A DNA stretch of 64,000 nucleotides from Heracleum sosnowskyi (GCA_030848705.1 CM061238.1:53607133-53671132), one strand, 5' to 3'. Shown: positions 20,326 to 32,912, numbered from the stretch's first letter. The notes: generated from the letters alone by a model not told the origin. A program made the numbers and translations.

Positions 20326-20664
20326 GATAGTACTACCGAAAGTACTACTGAAAAATTACACTAGCAGTACTAAGAAAATGAAAAGAAAAAGAACTAAGAA
20401 ATAAAAAGAAACTGTCAGTAGTACTTATATAGTACTACCGATAGTACTACTAGTACAAAACTAGTAATGCTAACGAAAAATAGGAAATAAACTAGAAAAA
20501 GAAACAGATTTTAATTACTAGAAAATGCTGAAAATTAATAAAACCTCACAGAAATTGTCTAAAAATGCATAAAAAATATGTACAAGTTCAGAAAATTCAC
20601 AGAAAAATGCACAAATACCAGAAAAATATGCAGAAAATTATAGACGTGCAATAAAATAATATAA
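20326..20664 (-). mobile_element. Sire-3, 3' non-coding remnant with TAGTACTA repeats
   Basis: This sequence joins to 42226 across Sire-2 (target duplication tataa). It therefore lies downstream of the Sire-3 pol stop on the minus strand. In about 140 bases (20326-20465) it has some seven copies of an AGTACT core, mostly tagtactac or its complement. No coding frame is seen. The link to Sire-3 is by position, and by analogy with Sire-2, which has its own repeated motif downstream of pol. Confidence 0.55.
20660..20664. other. Target site duplication of Sire-2, left copy (tataa)
   Basis: tataa lies next to the LTR start at 20665. The same five bases follow the 3' LTR at 42221-42225. Confidence 0.9.
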
Positions 20665-21678
20665 TGTTAGGAATATGTTGTTCTTGATGATAATTATAAA
20701 AACAGTTAGTAGATTTTGTATTAAGTCACTTTTGTAACTGTCAACGGAATGGTATGTTTTGCAGCTTCCGTTGATAGGTAGCTCATCAACGAAATGAGTG
20801 ATGTAGCAACTGCACTGTACAATACTTCACTGGTTGATACACATTTGTTGTAGGTATTAGATAGGTTTTCTAAGTCATGTTGACTATGTACTAGATAGGC
20901 AAAATAGGTTGGTTAAGTGTAAATATATTGTGCCTTGTAATTTTGCCTAAGTGAAGACATGTCAACGGAATGAAGATTAGTCTATCAACGGAATGAAGAT
21001 TAGTCTATCAACGGAATGAAAAATATACCATCAACGGAATGAAGAATAAAGCTATCAATGAAACACATCTTCCTGCTATCAACGAATCATTATCACTTTT
21101 CTGAATAGTTGACAAAGTGATAGTGACAGTTTTCTAACAGATCAAAAGGTGATGTAGAAGTGTACTTTGCATTGGAAGCCAACAAAATGGACACTGGGAA
21201 TAAGGAAACATTCCAATTTCCAATTAGGTTCTTGAGTGGGATCATAATAAGCATAAAGACAAAAGACAAGATCTCCAAGGACCATTGGACAAAAGGGATG
21301 AAAAGCAAGCTACTGACGGTTACCTATAGTGTATTTTAGTGTAGCCAAAAATAGCATTGTATACTTGGGTTTTATAACCAAGTGTAGCAGTTCATTTTTA
21401 AGATATGTGAGTGAGATAAAAATAGTTTGTATTAGCTTCTTTCAAGAGCACTCTCACTCCAAATCAGGAACTGAGCAGTTGTGATACTTTTGTAACACAG
21501 ATTATTTCCGCAATAAAAACATCTCAGTTGGATCCTCAAAACATCCAACTGAAATATTATATTTGCTTGTGTTTGTATTTTCAGTATTATTTTTTTGAAA
21601 GTTGTTTTAAATATCTAGAATTGTATTCAACCCCCCCCCCCCCCTTCTACAATTCTGTTAGGTCATTTGGGATTAACA
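20665..21678 (+). repeat. Sire-2 5' LTR
   Basis: It starts TGTTAGGAATATG and ends GGGATTAACA. It contains about eight copies of TCAACGGA-like motif, four of them in a run of 22-23 bp units (20958-21050). A C-homopolymer lies near its end (about 21630-21645). A TATA-like tttataa lies at about 21370 inside the inverted repeat cttgg...ccaag. Confidence 0.92.
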
Positions 21679-21680
21679 AT

Positions 21681-21692
21681 TGGTATCAGAGC
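21681..21692 (+). other. Primer binding site of Sire-2
   Basis: tggtatcagagc begins two bases after the LTR end and is a standard tRNA-Met site. Confidence 0.93.
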
Positions 21693-21741
21693 AAGCTTCT
21701 AACTTACAAGAAGTTTAAAGATCAAGGCCAAAACAGAAACC

Positions 21742-23210
21742 ATGGTGAAGAAGGATGCAGGTGTAAAGATACCAGTTCTAGATAAGGACAATTACTTTCA
21801 CTGGAAAGTAAAAATGCATCTACATCACATGTCTATGGATGAGAGATATATAGACTGCATTGAGAAAGGTCCACACGTTTCCATGAAGTTTGCATCTAGA
21901 GTTGGACTGCCAGATGATGCTGAAGATGTAGAAATTCCAAAACCTGTCTCAGAATGGACTGTTGAAAATATTGCAGAAATCCATAAAGATAAAAGAACCA
22001 TGAACATTTTGTTTAATGGTTTGGAGCAAGAAATGTTTGACAATGTTATAAATTGTACAACTTCTAAAGAAGTATGGGACACTGTTAGAACACTTTGTGA
22101 AGGAACTGAGCAAGTTAGGGAGAACAAAATGCAACTCCTCATACAACAATATGAGCACTTTCATTTTAAAGATGGTGAAACCCTAAATGACACGTTTAGT
22201 AGGTTTCAAAAGATTTTGAATGGATTAAAGTTGTATGGGAGGGTCTACCAAACCAAGGATTCAAATCTCAAATTTCTTAGAGCTCTTCCAAAAGAGTGGA
22301 AGCCTATGACTGTTTCTCTGAGAAACACTCAAGAGTACAAAGACTACACTCTTGAAAGGCTTTATGGAACCTTAAAGACATATGAGCTAGAAATGGAGCA
22401 AGATGAAGAAATTGAGAAGGTACAAAAGAAAGGTGGATCTATTGCATTGATTGCATCTGTGAACCAACTGGAAGATGACAATGAAGAAGCTGTAAAAGCC
22501 ACAACTAGTCGAGCTAGTTGTAGGAGTGATGTTCGCAAGGGTAAAGGCAAGATGACAGAAGAAGAAGAAGAACCAACCAACTTGGATGACTTAGATGAGA
22601 TTGATGAACACATTGTTTTTCTTTCAAGAAAATTTTATAAGTTCAAATTCAAGAGAAACTCAGAAGCAAGGCCACCAAGGAGAGACTTTCAACCTAGCAA
22701 AAATAATTGGATTGAAAAGTCTAAGTCTAAATGTTTCAACTTTGGAATGATTGGTCACTTTGCTGGAGATTGCAGAAAGCCCAAAGTTGAGAAGGGCAAC
22801 ATGAAATTTGAGCCTGTTGATTATAAAAAGAAATACTTTGAACTTCTCAAGCAAAAAGAAAAGGCTTTCATGTCTCAGGAGTATGATTGGGCTGGTAATG
22901 GTGAAGATTCAGATGATGATATTGAGTATGTCAACTTGGCTCTAATGGCTAACAATCATGAGCAAGAAGCAAGTTCCTCTAGCAACCAGGTAACAATTAC
23001 TAATCTTTCTGAGCTTTCTAAAGAGGAATGCAATAGTGCAGTTAATGAAATGTCTACTGTACTGTATAATTTGAGTGTTACTCTTAAATCACTTACCAAA
23101 GAGAACTCAAGAATTAAAGAGACCAATTTGCTCTTAAGTGATAGAAATGCCATGTTAGAAGCACAGCTCATTGAATTTGAGAAAATGAGGTGTGTTAGTA
23201 GGGATGCTAA
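21742..23210 (+). pseudogene. Sire-2 gag, N-terminal part, interrupted by Copia-2
   Basis: The frame opens with ATGGTG at 21742, 50 bases after the PBS. It has the Sirevirus gag core (about 20-230) and then a Lys/Glu-rich linker. A CCHC knuckle near codon 331 reads CFNFGMIGHFAGDC, so its second Cys is replaced by Phe and it should not bind zinc normally. A long coiled-coil region follows. Copia-2 enters at 23211. The gctaa before it is duplicated at 32048, and the gag frame resumes there in phase, so gag was open when the insertion happened. Confidence 0.9.
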
Positions 23211-24744
23211 TGTTGGGTTTCGGGGCATCATACGCAGCGAAAATAGTCGTTAAACAATAAAAATCCGAAACCCTAACCCTAGGATCCGTGTACAAGACAT
23301 GGCTGATTATGGAGAAAAGAAATCATACCTTAATTGAGCTTATAATATTCAGAAAGATTGAGGTCCTTGTTGTAACCACCACGCAGCCCTTGTTCAAGAT
23401 CTGCGTCGCCAAAGTAGTCCACACGAACGCTCGATCGTCCAACGATCACGGAGTTGGTACTAGCCAAATAAAAACGCTCTCAAAAAACTTTCTCTCTCTG
23501 TTTCTAGCCTCTCTAATATGCAGAGCTGCTAGGGTTTTTTTTTCTGAAAACGAATTTTTCACTTAACCTAAAACAATACATCATAATGTATTTATTGAAA
23601 GAGAACTTTGGGCCTATACTTAATCTGATTGGGCTTCCAAAACCCAATCTGATTATTAGTAGTATTATTTATTATATTCGAATTATTATATAATTAATCA
23701 AGTCCTACTTAATTAATCCAATAATTCAATAATAATAATAATTTAATTAAATTCGAAATTTAATTAATGCTCCGTTTAAAACGTTCTTTATGTGTAACCC
23801 TTTAGGTTATTATTACGTTGGCAATAATTTTAATATCTCATAATAAAATTATAAACAATGAGCGGCATCTAGTAATACATCATTGCTACCCAAGTAATAA
23901 TAATAATTGATGATCCAATTAAACCTTTCGTGACTAATGTTTCCGTGTAATATAATCCCTTTAACCAAATATTATAGATTAAACTCGAGGCATGTTATTA
24001 GTCATCCTCTTCAACGTTCAATTCAGGTTTCCTTGATCAATGAGTAGACTATTAAAACAAATCAATATTTGAGCATGGCCATGCATTTTTCATAGTCTCA
24101 CTCAATCAAGAGGCCAATAATATCTCTCCTAATAATAGGAGGGTTAAATCCTATATCTATCATTCATATTTCTCATACGACTCATAATATACCCGATGTC
24201 CACTTTTATCATCACCCGGTAAAAGGTAACTTTTAATGTAATCAAAGTATATTAATCCTCGTATAGAAATATAATGATCTCAAGTCTAAGGATCATTACA
24301 CCATTATCAATGTGAGCTATTCTAATGACTTTATTACCATGTAGAATTTCACTGTGGGTCAATCCGGTGTCATGTAGAATATTACATGCACCTATGTTCT
24401 TGACTTTAGTATCACTATACCTATGACCAATGAGATGTGGTCATTTAGTCAACGATCATACTAATCTTTATGCATCATAATTGTCCCAATTCATAATGCT
24501 TAATTAGGGATATTTTAGGAATATAAACACTATTCATAGAATCTCATTTTTAAGTCACATACTTAAAGATATAGAATACGTGTTCGATATTCCAAGGACA
24601 TTTATTACTCTAACATTAATATCGCAGTAAATAAAGACATAATAATTGTTGTCGAATAATCAATAGAACATAATCATTATTAAATAACAAAATAGTGTTT
24701 CCCAGAAGTACAATTGTATTGTCTCTAGGGCACTAACACTAACA
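23211..24744 (-). repeat. Copia-2 3' LTR
   Basis: The plus strand runs TGTTGGGTTTCGG to CACTAACACTAACA. The telomere-like cgaaaccctaaccctagg occurs near the left end (about 23266-23283), which is the 3' end of the LTR on the coding strand. Confidence 0.92.
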
Positions 24745-24756
24745 ATCTCCCACTTG
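24745..24756 (-). other. Polypurine tract of Copia-2
   Basis: The minus strand reads CAAGTGGGAGAT next to the LTR start TGTTAG. Confidence 0.85.
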
Positions 24757-24758
24757 CA

Positions 24759-27700
24759 CTAGAGCCAATCACCCATGTATCTAATACCCATGGAACTAGT
24801 GTGACAATCGTGCTTCTGCTGCGACAAAGCCTTAGTCAGTGGGTCCGCAACGTTATCATTAGTATGCACTTTACATATATGTATATCCCCTCTATTATTT
24901 ATTTCTCTAAGAAGGTGATATCTCCTAAGTATATGTTTTGCCTTGGAATGGGATCTTGGTTCCTTAGCCTGCGCAATGGCTCCATTATTATCGCAATATA
25001 GATCAACTGGGTCTGCGATCGATGGAACCACTCCAAGTCCCGTAATAAAATTCTAAATCCAAACAGCCTCTTTGGCTGCTTCACTGGCTGCAATATACTC
25101 AGCTTCCATTGTAGAATCAGCTACTGTTTCTTTCTTTGAACTCTTCCAGCTTACAACACCTCCATTTAGGCAAAACACAAATCCAGACTGAGACACGGTG
25201 TCGTCCCTATCTGTCTGGAAACTAGCATCAGTGTAACCTCTTACAACTAGTTTCTCATCTCCTCCATATATCAAGAAAGAATCTTTAGTCCTCTTAAGGT
25301 ACTTAAGAATGTTCTTGACAACTGTCCAATGACTTTCACCTGGATTAGACTGGTATCTACTCGTCATGCTCAAAGAATACGAGACATCGGGACGAGTACA
25401 TATCATTGCATACATTATAGAACCAATTGCCGAAGCATATGGTACTTTATTCATACGGTCCTTCTCATCTGATGATTTAGGACAGTTTTCTTTTGAGATC
25501 GTTATCCCATGAGACATTGGGACGTAGCCCCTTTTAGCCTCTTGCATCCCGAAACGATGCAATATCTTGTCAATGTATGTACTCTGACTTAAGCCGATCA
25601 ATCTTCTGGGTCTATCTCTATAGATCCTGATCCCTAATATGTAGGAAGCATCGCCTAAGTCTTTCATCGAGAAATTATTTCCCAACCAAGTCTTCACAGC
25701 CTGTAGAGAAGTAATGTCATTCCCTATTAGCAATATGTCATCTACATATAATACTAGGAATGCCACATGGCTCCCACTAACCTTCTTGTAAACACACGGT
25801 TCATCCTTATTTTGTATGAAACCAAACTCTTTGACTGTTTCATCAAAACGAATGTTCCATCTCCTCGAGGCCTGCTTCAACCCATAAATGGATCGTAGTA
25901 ACTTACAGACCATCCTAGCAAATTTTGGATCGACAAAACCCTCAGGTTGTGTCATGTACACATCCTCTTCTAAGCTCCCATTTAAGAAAGCAGTCTTGAC
26001 ATCCATTTGCCAGATTTCATAGTCATAATAAGCTGATATTGCAAGTAAAATCCTGATGGATTTGACCATAGCCACCGGTGAGAAAGTTTCATCATAGTCA
26101 ATACCATGAATTTGCTTGAAACCTTTCGCCACTAGTCTAGCTTTGTAGGTCTGTAAATTACCATCCATGTCAGTTTTCTTCTTGAAAACCCACTTGCACT
26201 CGATGGGTTTTACCCCTTCAGGTGGTTCAACCAAAGTCCATACTTTGTTTTCATACATGGAATCCATCTCAGATTTCATGGCCTCCAGCCATCTCTCAGA
26301 ATCTGGACTATTCATAGCATCTTTGTAGGTAAGAGGCTCATCATTATCTACAAGCATTACATCGCCATTTTGAGTCAGCAGAAATTCATAATATCTCTCT
26401 GGCTCATGACGAATCCTACTAGATCTACGAACGACCTGTGTTTCTTGAGCAATGTTGTCCTCAACATTTTCAGTCACATTCTGCTCATTTTCAAACTCTG
26501 GTTCAACGTTAATCTGTGGTTCTCGATCCTCATCGAGATCTATTGTCCTCCCACTATTTTTCTTAGAAAGTAATTCTCTTTCAAGAAACACAGCTGTTCG
26601 AGCAACAAACACTTTGTTCTCTGAAGGATTATAGAAGTAATACCCTTTGGTTTCATTTGGATATCCCACAAAATTACATTTATCTGATTTTGGTCCTAGC
26701 TTGTCTGAGGTTAAACGTTTCACAAACGCTTCGCATCCCCAAATTTTCATAAATGACACGCTATGACGTTTCTTAGTCCATATCTCATATGGAGTCTTTT
26801 GAACCGTTTTTGAAGGAACTCGGTTTAGTGTTTGTGCAGCCGTCTCTAGGGCATAGCCCCAGAAACTAATTGGAAGATCCGCTAGACTCATCATCGATCG
26901 CACCATGTCCAACAAGGTACGATTTCTCCTTTCAGTTACACCATTCCACTGTGGTGTTCCAGGAGGTGTGAGTTGTGATACAATACCACACTCCTTTAAG
27001 AAATTCTTAAATTCTAAGCTTAGGTACTCACCTCCACGATCAGATCGTAGAGTTTTAATACTTCCGCCTATTTGCTTTTCCACTTTTGCCTTGTACTCTT
27101 TGAATTTTTCAAATGATTCGGACTTGTTCTTCAAAAGATACACATATCTGTATCTACTAAAATCATCAGTAAAGGTTATGAAGTAGTAAAAACCACCTCT
27201 TGCCATCGTACGCATTGGACCACATACATCACTATGTATAAGCTCTAATCGTTCGGTGGCCCTTTCACCAATTCCGGTAAAAGGAGCTTTAGTCATTTTT
27301 CCAATGAGACAAGGTTCGCATTCTTCGTATGATTCAAAATCAAACTTATCCAAGTATCCATCCTTATGTAACTTGGAAATGCGTTTCTCATTTATATGGC
27401 CTAAACGACAATGCCAAAGGTATGTTTGATTTGAGTCATTAGCTTTAATACGTTTATTATTTATATTATAGACAGGAGTATCAAGATCTAGAACATATAA
27501 ACCATTAAATAAACGTGCAACCCCATAGGTAACATTATTCAAACCAAAGGAACAACTATTGTTCTGAATTGTAAAGGAAAAACCTTTCTTGTCCAAACAA
27601 GAAACAGAAATAATGTTTCTGCAAATCGCAGGCACGTAAAAACAGTTCTCAAGTTCTAAAATAAGCCATGTGGGCAATGATAAATTATAAGTCCCTACAG

Positions 27701-28262
27701 CCAAAGCAGCAACCTTTGCTCCATTGCCAACGCGTAGGTTGACTTTACCTTTCGCCAAAGTCCTACTCCTTCGAAGTTCCTGCACATTTATACAAATGTG
27801 AGAACCACATCCAGTATCTAATACCCATGATGTAGAAGTAGACAAATTGACTTCTATAACATAAATACCTGAATCTGGAATCTTTACAGACTTCATTTTA
27901 TTCAAATCCTCCAAGTAAGCTTGACAGTTTCTCCTCCAATGACCCGGTTTCTTGCAATAGTGACAATCACCCTTTGCAGCACCTTTTGTAACATCTCCTG
28001 TAGGCTTCAAAGCCTTCTTAAAAGCAGGTTTTGGATTAGCAGATTTAGATCCAATCTTCTTCTTGCCTTTCCTTTTACCCTGTTCTTTGGCATTCCCTTT
28101 ATTGACCATCATAATGGCGTTAGGGGATGCCTTCTGAATATTGGTCTCAGCAGTTTTCAACATTGCCAACAATTCGGAAGGTGTCTTGTCTATCTCATTC
28201 ATGATGTAATTCATTACAAACTGAGCATAGCTGTTGTTCAAAGATTGCAAGATTAGATCTAT
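24759..28262 (-). pseudogene. Copia-2 gag C-terminus and pol (one stop in RNase H)
   Basis: Reading on the minus strand from 28262, the frame has the end of gag and a CCHC knuckle CHYCKKPGHWRRNC (about 27960-27915). The protease site is WVLDTGCGSHIC and the integrase has HHCC, RSDRGGEY and GVTERRNRT. Reverse transcriptase has WQMDVKTAFLNGS and YVDDILLIGND (about 25750), and RNase H has EAEYIAASEAAKEAVWI. A TAG at 25055-25053 then interrupts RNase H. The same frame continues beyond it through LYCDNNGAIAQAKEP and VADPLTKAL to 24759, so there is no frameshift. Gene order is normal for Ty1/copia, and the sequence is close in style to Copia-1. It is inactive unless the stops are read through. Confidence 0.9.
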
Positions 28263-28265
28263 CTA

Positions 28266-28736
28266 GGTTTCCTCACCGATGGTTGAACCCAGAGTAGCAA
28301 GGTACTCCATATATCCAATCATCTTTAGAACATGCGGTGCAACTGGATCACGATCACCCTATTTGCAGGCATACAAGGCTTTGCTTGTATCAAACCTCTC
28401 CTGACGAGCATGTCCTTCAAACATACGTTTAAGGTGCTCAATCATCACATAAGCATCCATATGCTCATGTTGTTTCTGAAGCTCGGGACTCATAGTCGCA
28501 AGAATAAGACAGGTAACATCTGTGTCATCATCTATATGTTTCTGATAAACATTCTGTTGAGCAACCGATGCACCTTCAGGCAGAGGTTCAGGGCGAGGAA
28601 TATCAATGACATAGAGCTTTCGCTCTTGCCTGAGGACAATCCTCAAATTCCTTTGCCAGTCGAGGAAGTTTGTTCCTGTCAGCTTGTCCTTCTCAAGGAC
28701 TGATCGTACAGAGAAGTTATTTGAGTTATTTGCCAT
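28266..28736 (-). pseudogene. Copia-2 gag N-terminal part with two TAG stops
   Basis: ATG at 28736 opens MANNSNNFSVRSVLEKDKL, the gag start typical of this group (compare the Copia-1 motif DNKLTGPNY). After about 125 codons a TAG interrupts it at 28361-28359. A second in-frame TAG follows 32 codons later at 28265-28263, after which the main pol frame continues. All stops are TAG in one unbroken frame, so they are point mutations rather than indels. Confidence 0.88.
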
Positions 28737-30502
28737 TAAATATCTACAATGTTAAAAAAATGCATAAAATAAGTTAGTCTGCGGATTTAATAGATAATGT
28801 TCAAGTGATTATTCATATATATTCATAATATATATCACCCACTATTTTTATCAAATTAATAGCCCTATCTATCAATTCGGAAAAGTTTCTTTAAACCTTT
28901 CTAGCGAGCCAAGATCCATATTTCATCATGCTTAAGGTCAGCTTTGGCTTTACTCCAAAAACACAATTATTTAGGTAGACAACTTTTGTCAATTATATCT
29001 TATATAACTCTTGGATAGTTTGGTAGAACAACAATTGTACGTATTTATCCAATAAATCTTACCAAACTCCATGCCTCTAAGTTCACAATCCTATTGTGGT
29101 AACTTAGTTAAGTCTAACCCAATGGTCTAACAGATAAGTATCACATTTACTTCATCACGCCTTACCACGATAGATTGGAGTGCTTCGCTTTGGCGAACCC
29201 ACTATTTCTCGATCTAGGTCTTGACGAGTGTTGCCCATTGGAAGGCATCTAAGTGACTTAATATTTTAAATTTAGGGATTTTATTATTAAAACGACCATG
29301 ATCCCATCATCAAGAGATTCCCAATTTTTCCTTGAACTAAGTACTTCAATTCAAAATTCATCAATGGTTTGATTTCCAGTCCAGCGGAGGAGTCACAGTG
29401 GTCTCACTTAAAATCCACCTTTCTTACAAGCGCTGCTTGTATTTTTTGTCAAAATCGCCCCATATCAAAAAATTGAAAATTCACACTTATTTCCGTGTTT
29501 CATAAACACATGAATCTCATGTTCGTTTTGTTCAATTTTAAAATCTTGAATCGTTACAGATTTTTATCTTGTTTAGCAGGCATGACATGGGTGATGTATC
29601 TAATACATACATTAATACATGATTAATCTAATAAAAGCATGCATCTTCATTGTATCCTACACATGCAATCATACATCAATATGTAAAGTGCAGTATGTAA
29701 ACGTGTTTGGTTATGGCCTTTATCCTATATGATCCTTTCAAGCTAATGAAAGGATCAAGGTCAATCTATGGTGGAAAAACATAAATACAATTACATGTCT
29801 TCATTCTCCTTGTTCCCTTGAATGCACCTCCTCTTGGATCGTCCTTCAATCTTCAAGTACATTACATTGAACAATTGAATCCAACCTATACTAATGTACT
29901 TACATAATAAAACTCGATTTACATTCGAGGTTAAACAATTACAAGAATGAAGAAAACGACATGCAAGTCGTATTTATAAAACCAAAACCATAAACCATTA
30001 AACTACGGGTCTTAAGGCCATAACCAGCACCATGCTCAAATACACAATTACGAACACAAAAAAATAATAAAGCGGGGGTCCGGGGGCGGCAGCCCCCGGG
30101 CGGGGGTCAGGGGCCGCCCCCTGGCGGAAGACTAGTGCTATTCAAAAATCATCGATTTCAGAATCTCAGATCATATCTTATAGTCTCTGCCGCCACTGCA
30201 TCATATACAGTTCCGGAAGCATGTATCATATACATACAGACATATCCCAGTTTGCAGATCGTGTCCAAACATGATCTGTCTCACAGTTTATATCCCTATA
30301 TAAACCAGACAACATACATAACATACAATCATCGCATATTAATCAATCATATCACTATATTAAGCATAACAGTATCATATATAAGCGATATAACATATTA
30401 TAATTGATATATCTCATAACTGTATCAAGGTAGATTCATAAAACATGCATACATGCATCGAATACAGTAAACACATAACCAAATCAGCCCCTTATACACG
30501 TA
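28737..30502 (-). other. Copia-2 untranslated leader
   Basis: About 1.77 kb lies between the PBS and gag with no convincing frame. Its outstanding feature is the GC-rich inverted repeat at 30071-30126. The rest is AT-rich. Confidence 0.7.
30071..30126. other. GC-rich inverted repeat / possible G-quadruplex in Copia-2 leader
   Basis: Two overlapping hairpins can form: gggggcggc with gcc(c)ccc, and gcgggggtcaggggc with gccgccccc. The plus strand has four runs of four or five Gs within about 50 bases. The surrounding leader is strongly AT-rich, so the block stands out. A role in RNA dimerisation or packaging is only a guess. Confidence 0.75.
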
Positions 30503-30514
30503 GCTCTGATACCA
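30503..30514 (-). other. Primer binding site of Copia-2
   Basis: The minus strand reads TGGTATCAGAGC one base after the LTR end. Confidence 0.93.
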
Positions 30515-30515
30515 T

Positions 30516-32047
30516 TGTTGGGTTTCGGGGCATCATACGCAGCGAAAACAGTCGTAAAACAATAAAAATCCGAAACCCTAACCCTAGGATCCGTGTACAA
30601 GACATGGCTGATTATGGAGAAACGAAATCATACCTTAATTGAGCTTATAATATTCAGAAAGATGGAGGTCCTTGTTGTAACCACCACGCAGCCCTTGTTC
30701 AAGATCTGCGTCGCCAAAGTAGTCCACACGAACGCTCGATCGTCCAACGATCACGGAGTTGGTACTAGCCAAATAAAAACGCCCTCAAAAAACTTTCTCT
30801 CTCTGTTTCTAGCCTCTCTAATATGCAGAGCTGCTAGGGTTTTTTTCTGAAAACGAATTTTTCACTTAACCTAAAACAATACATCATAATGTATTTATTG
30901 AAAGAGAACTTTGGGCCTATACTTAATCTGATTGGGCTTCCAAAACCCAATCTGATTATTAGTAGTATTATTTATTATATTCGAATTATTATATAATTAA
31001 TCAAGTCCTACTTAATTAATCCAATAATTCAATAATAATAATAATTTAATTAAATTCGAAATTTAATTAATGCTCCGTTTAAAACGTTCTTTATGTGTAA
31101 CCCTTTAGGTTATTATTACGTTGGCAATAATTTTAATATCTCATAATAAAATTATAAACAATGAGCGGCATCTAGTAATACATCATTGCTACCCAAGTAA
31201 TAATAATAATTGGTGATCCAATTAAACCTTTCGTGACTAATGTTTCCGTGTAATATAATCCCTTTAACCAAATATTATAGATTAAACTCGAGGCATGTTA
31301 TTAGTCATCCTCTTCAACATTTAATCCAGGTTTCCTTGATCAATGAGTAGACTATTAAAACAAATCAATATTTGAGCATGGCCATGCATTTTTCATAGTC
31401 TCACTCAATCAAGAGGCCAATAATATCTCTCCTAATAATAGGAGGGTTAAATCCTATATCTACCATTCATATTTCTCATACGACTCATAATATACCCGAT
31501 GTCCACTTTTATCATCACCCGGTCAAAGGTAACTTTTAATGTAATCAAAGTATATTAATCCTCGTATAGAAATATAATGATCTCAAGTCTAAGGATCATT
31601 ACACCATTATCACTGTGAGCTATTCTAATGACTTTATTACCATGTAGAATTTCACTCTGGGTCAATCCGGTGCCATGTAGAATATTACATGCACCTATGT
31701 TCTTGACTTTAGTATCACTATACCTATGACCAATGAGATGTGGTCATTTAGTCAACGATCATACTAATCTTTATGCATCATAATTGTCCCAATTCATAAT
31801 GCTTAATTAGGGATATTTTAGGAATATAAACACTATTCATATAATCTCATTTTTAAGTCACATACTTAAAGATATAGAATACGTGTTCGATATTCCAAGG
31901 ACATTTATTACTCTAACATTAATATCGCAGTAAATAAAGACATAATAATTGTTGTCGAATAATCAATAGAACATAATCATTATTAAATAACAAAATAGTG
32001 TTTCCCAGAAGTACAATTGTATTTTCTCTAGGGCACTAACACTAACA
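30516..32047 (-). repeat. Copia-2 5' LTR
   Basis: It is the partner of 23211-24744 with the same ends. The telo-box-like aaaccctaaccctagg recurs at about 30576-30590. Confidence 0.92.
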
Positions 32048-32052
32048 GCTAA

Positions 32053-32912
32053 GATGGAACTTGAGAAAGTATTAAAAAGGGAAGAGATTCTTAAAACACA
32101 ACTAGAAATAGAACAAAGCGTGATTTCAAAATGGAAAAATTCCAGGAATGTTGCTACCAACATCATTAATGTTCAAGGTATGGAATCTTTCTGTGAGCAG
32201 TCATGGAAAAAGAACAAAGAGAAGCTAGGGTATGCTGTTGAAACCTTAGAATCAGAAACAGAGTCAACAAACAACAATGATCATTTGTTGAAGGTTGATA
32301 CGTCAACGGAATGCAAGGTTTCATTGATAGATGAACCATCAACCGATCAGGCTGTTTTGTTGACAGAGAAAAAGAAAGAAAAACTCACTAGACTTAATAA
32401 CAAGTATGGTCCTGTCACCAAGAACTTTGTTCAAGGTGAGTCTAGTAAATCAAAGAGAGTTGAGAAGCCTGTTGAAAGAGCGAATGTAGGTCACTTGTCC
32501 AACAAGCAATTGAAAGACAAGTTAGAGAAAATTCAAGTTGAGGTTAAGGGCAATAAAAAGAATAACAGAAATGGCAAAGTAGGGATTAACAAACATAACA
32601 ATTACACACCTGATAAGTATGCTCCTAGAAAAACATGTGTCAATTGTGGTAGTGTTAGTCATTTATCTGCTAATTGCAAATCTGTTAAGAAGTCCTAATC
32701 CATACATGAATATGTTTAATGTGCCACAAATGCCATGGAATGTGAATAACATGCTTGTTCCTCCAAATATGCATGCTATGAATGAAAATGTGAGCAACCC
32801 TCAGAAATCAACACCAAAGGTAAAGGTTGATTTAACTCAATCTGAGCCCAAGGTGAAATATGATGTAAAGAATAAATCAAAGGCTAACAAAACAGGACCC
32901 AAGGAAACTTAG
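32053..32912 (+). pseudogene. Sire-2 gag, C-terminal part after Copia-2
   Basis: The gag frame resumes in phase after gctaa and continues the coiled-coil. It reaches a second, intact CCHC knuckle CVNCGSVSHLSANC (about 32634-32675). A TAA at 32696-32698 closes it, but the next frame carries on with an Asn/Met/Pro-rich tail (NPYMNMFNVPQMPWN). This indicates a one-base indel near 32690. That tail meets TAG at 32910-32912. A gag stop shortly before the protease is normal for Sireviruses, but this TAG may be an extra, earlier stop. Confidence 0.8.

Larger units (their letters stand above)
23211..32047 (-). mobile_element. Copia-2: full-length minus-strand Ty1/copia element in Sire-2 gag
   Basis: LTRs lie at 23211-24744 and 30516-32047, with target duplication gctaa at 23206-23210 and 32048-32052. 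The minus-strand PBS TGGTATCAGAGC is at 30514-30503 and the PPT at 24756-24745. The gag-pol frame is complete except for three in-frame TAG stops. The LTRs differ at roughly 15-20 positions by eye, so the element is older than Copia-1. The orientation is opposite to its host Sire-2. Confidence 0.93.

Noticed and set aside
21625..21650. Long C-run in the Sire-2 LTR as an i-motif or regulatory signal
   Set aside because: Homopolymer length differs between the two LTRs and it may partly reflect slippage or sequencing error. Sirevirus LTRs often have a C-run here.
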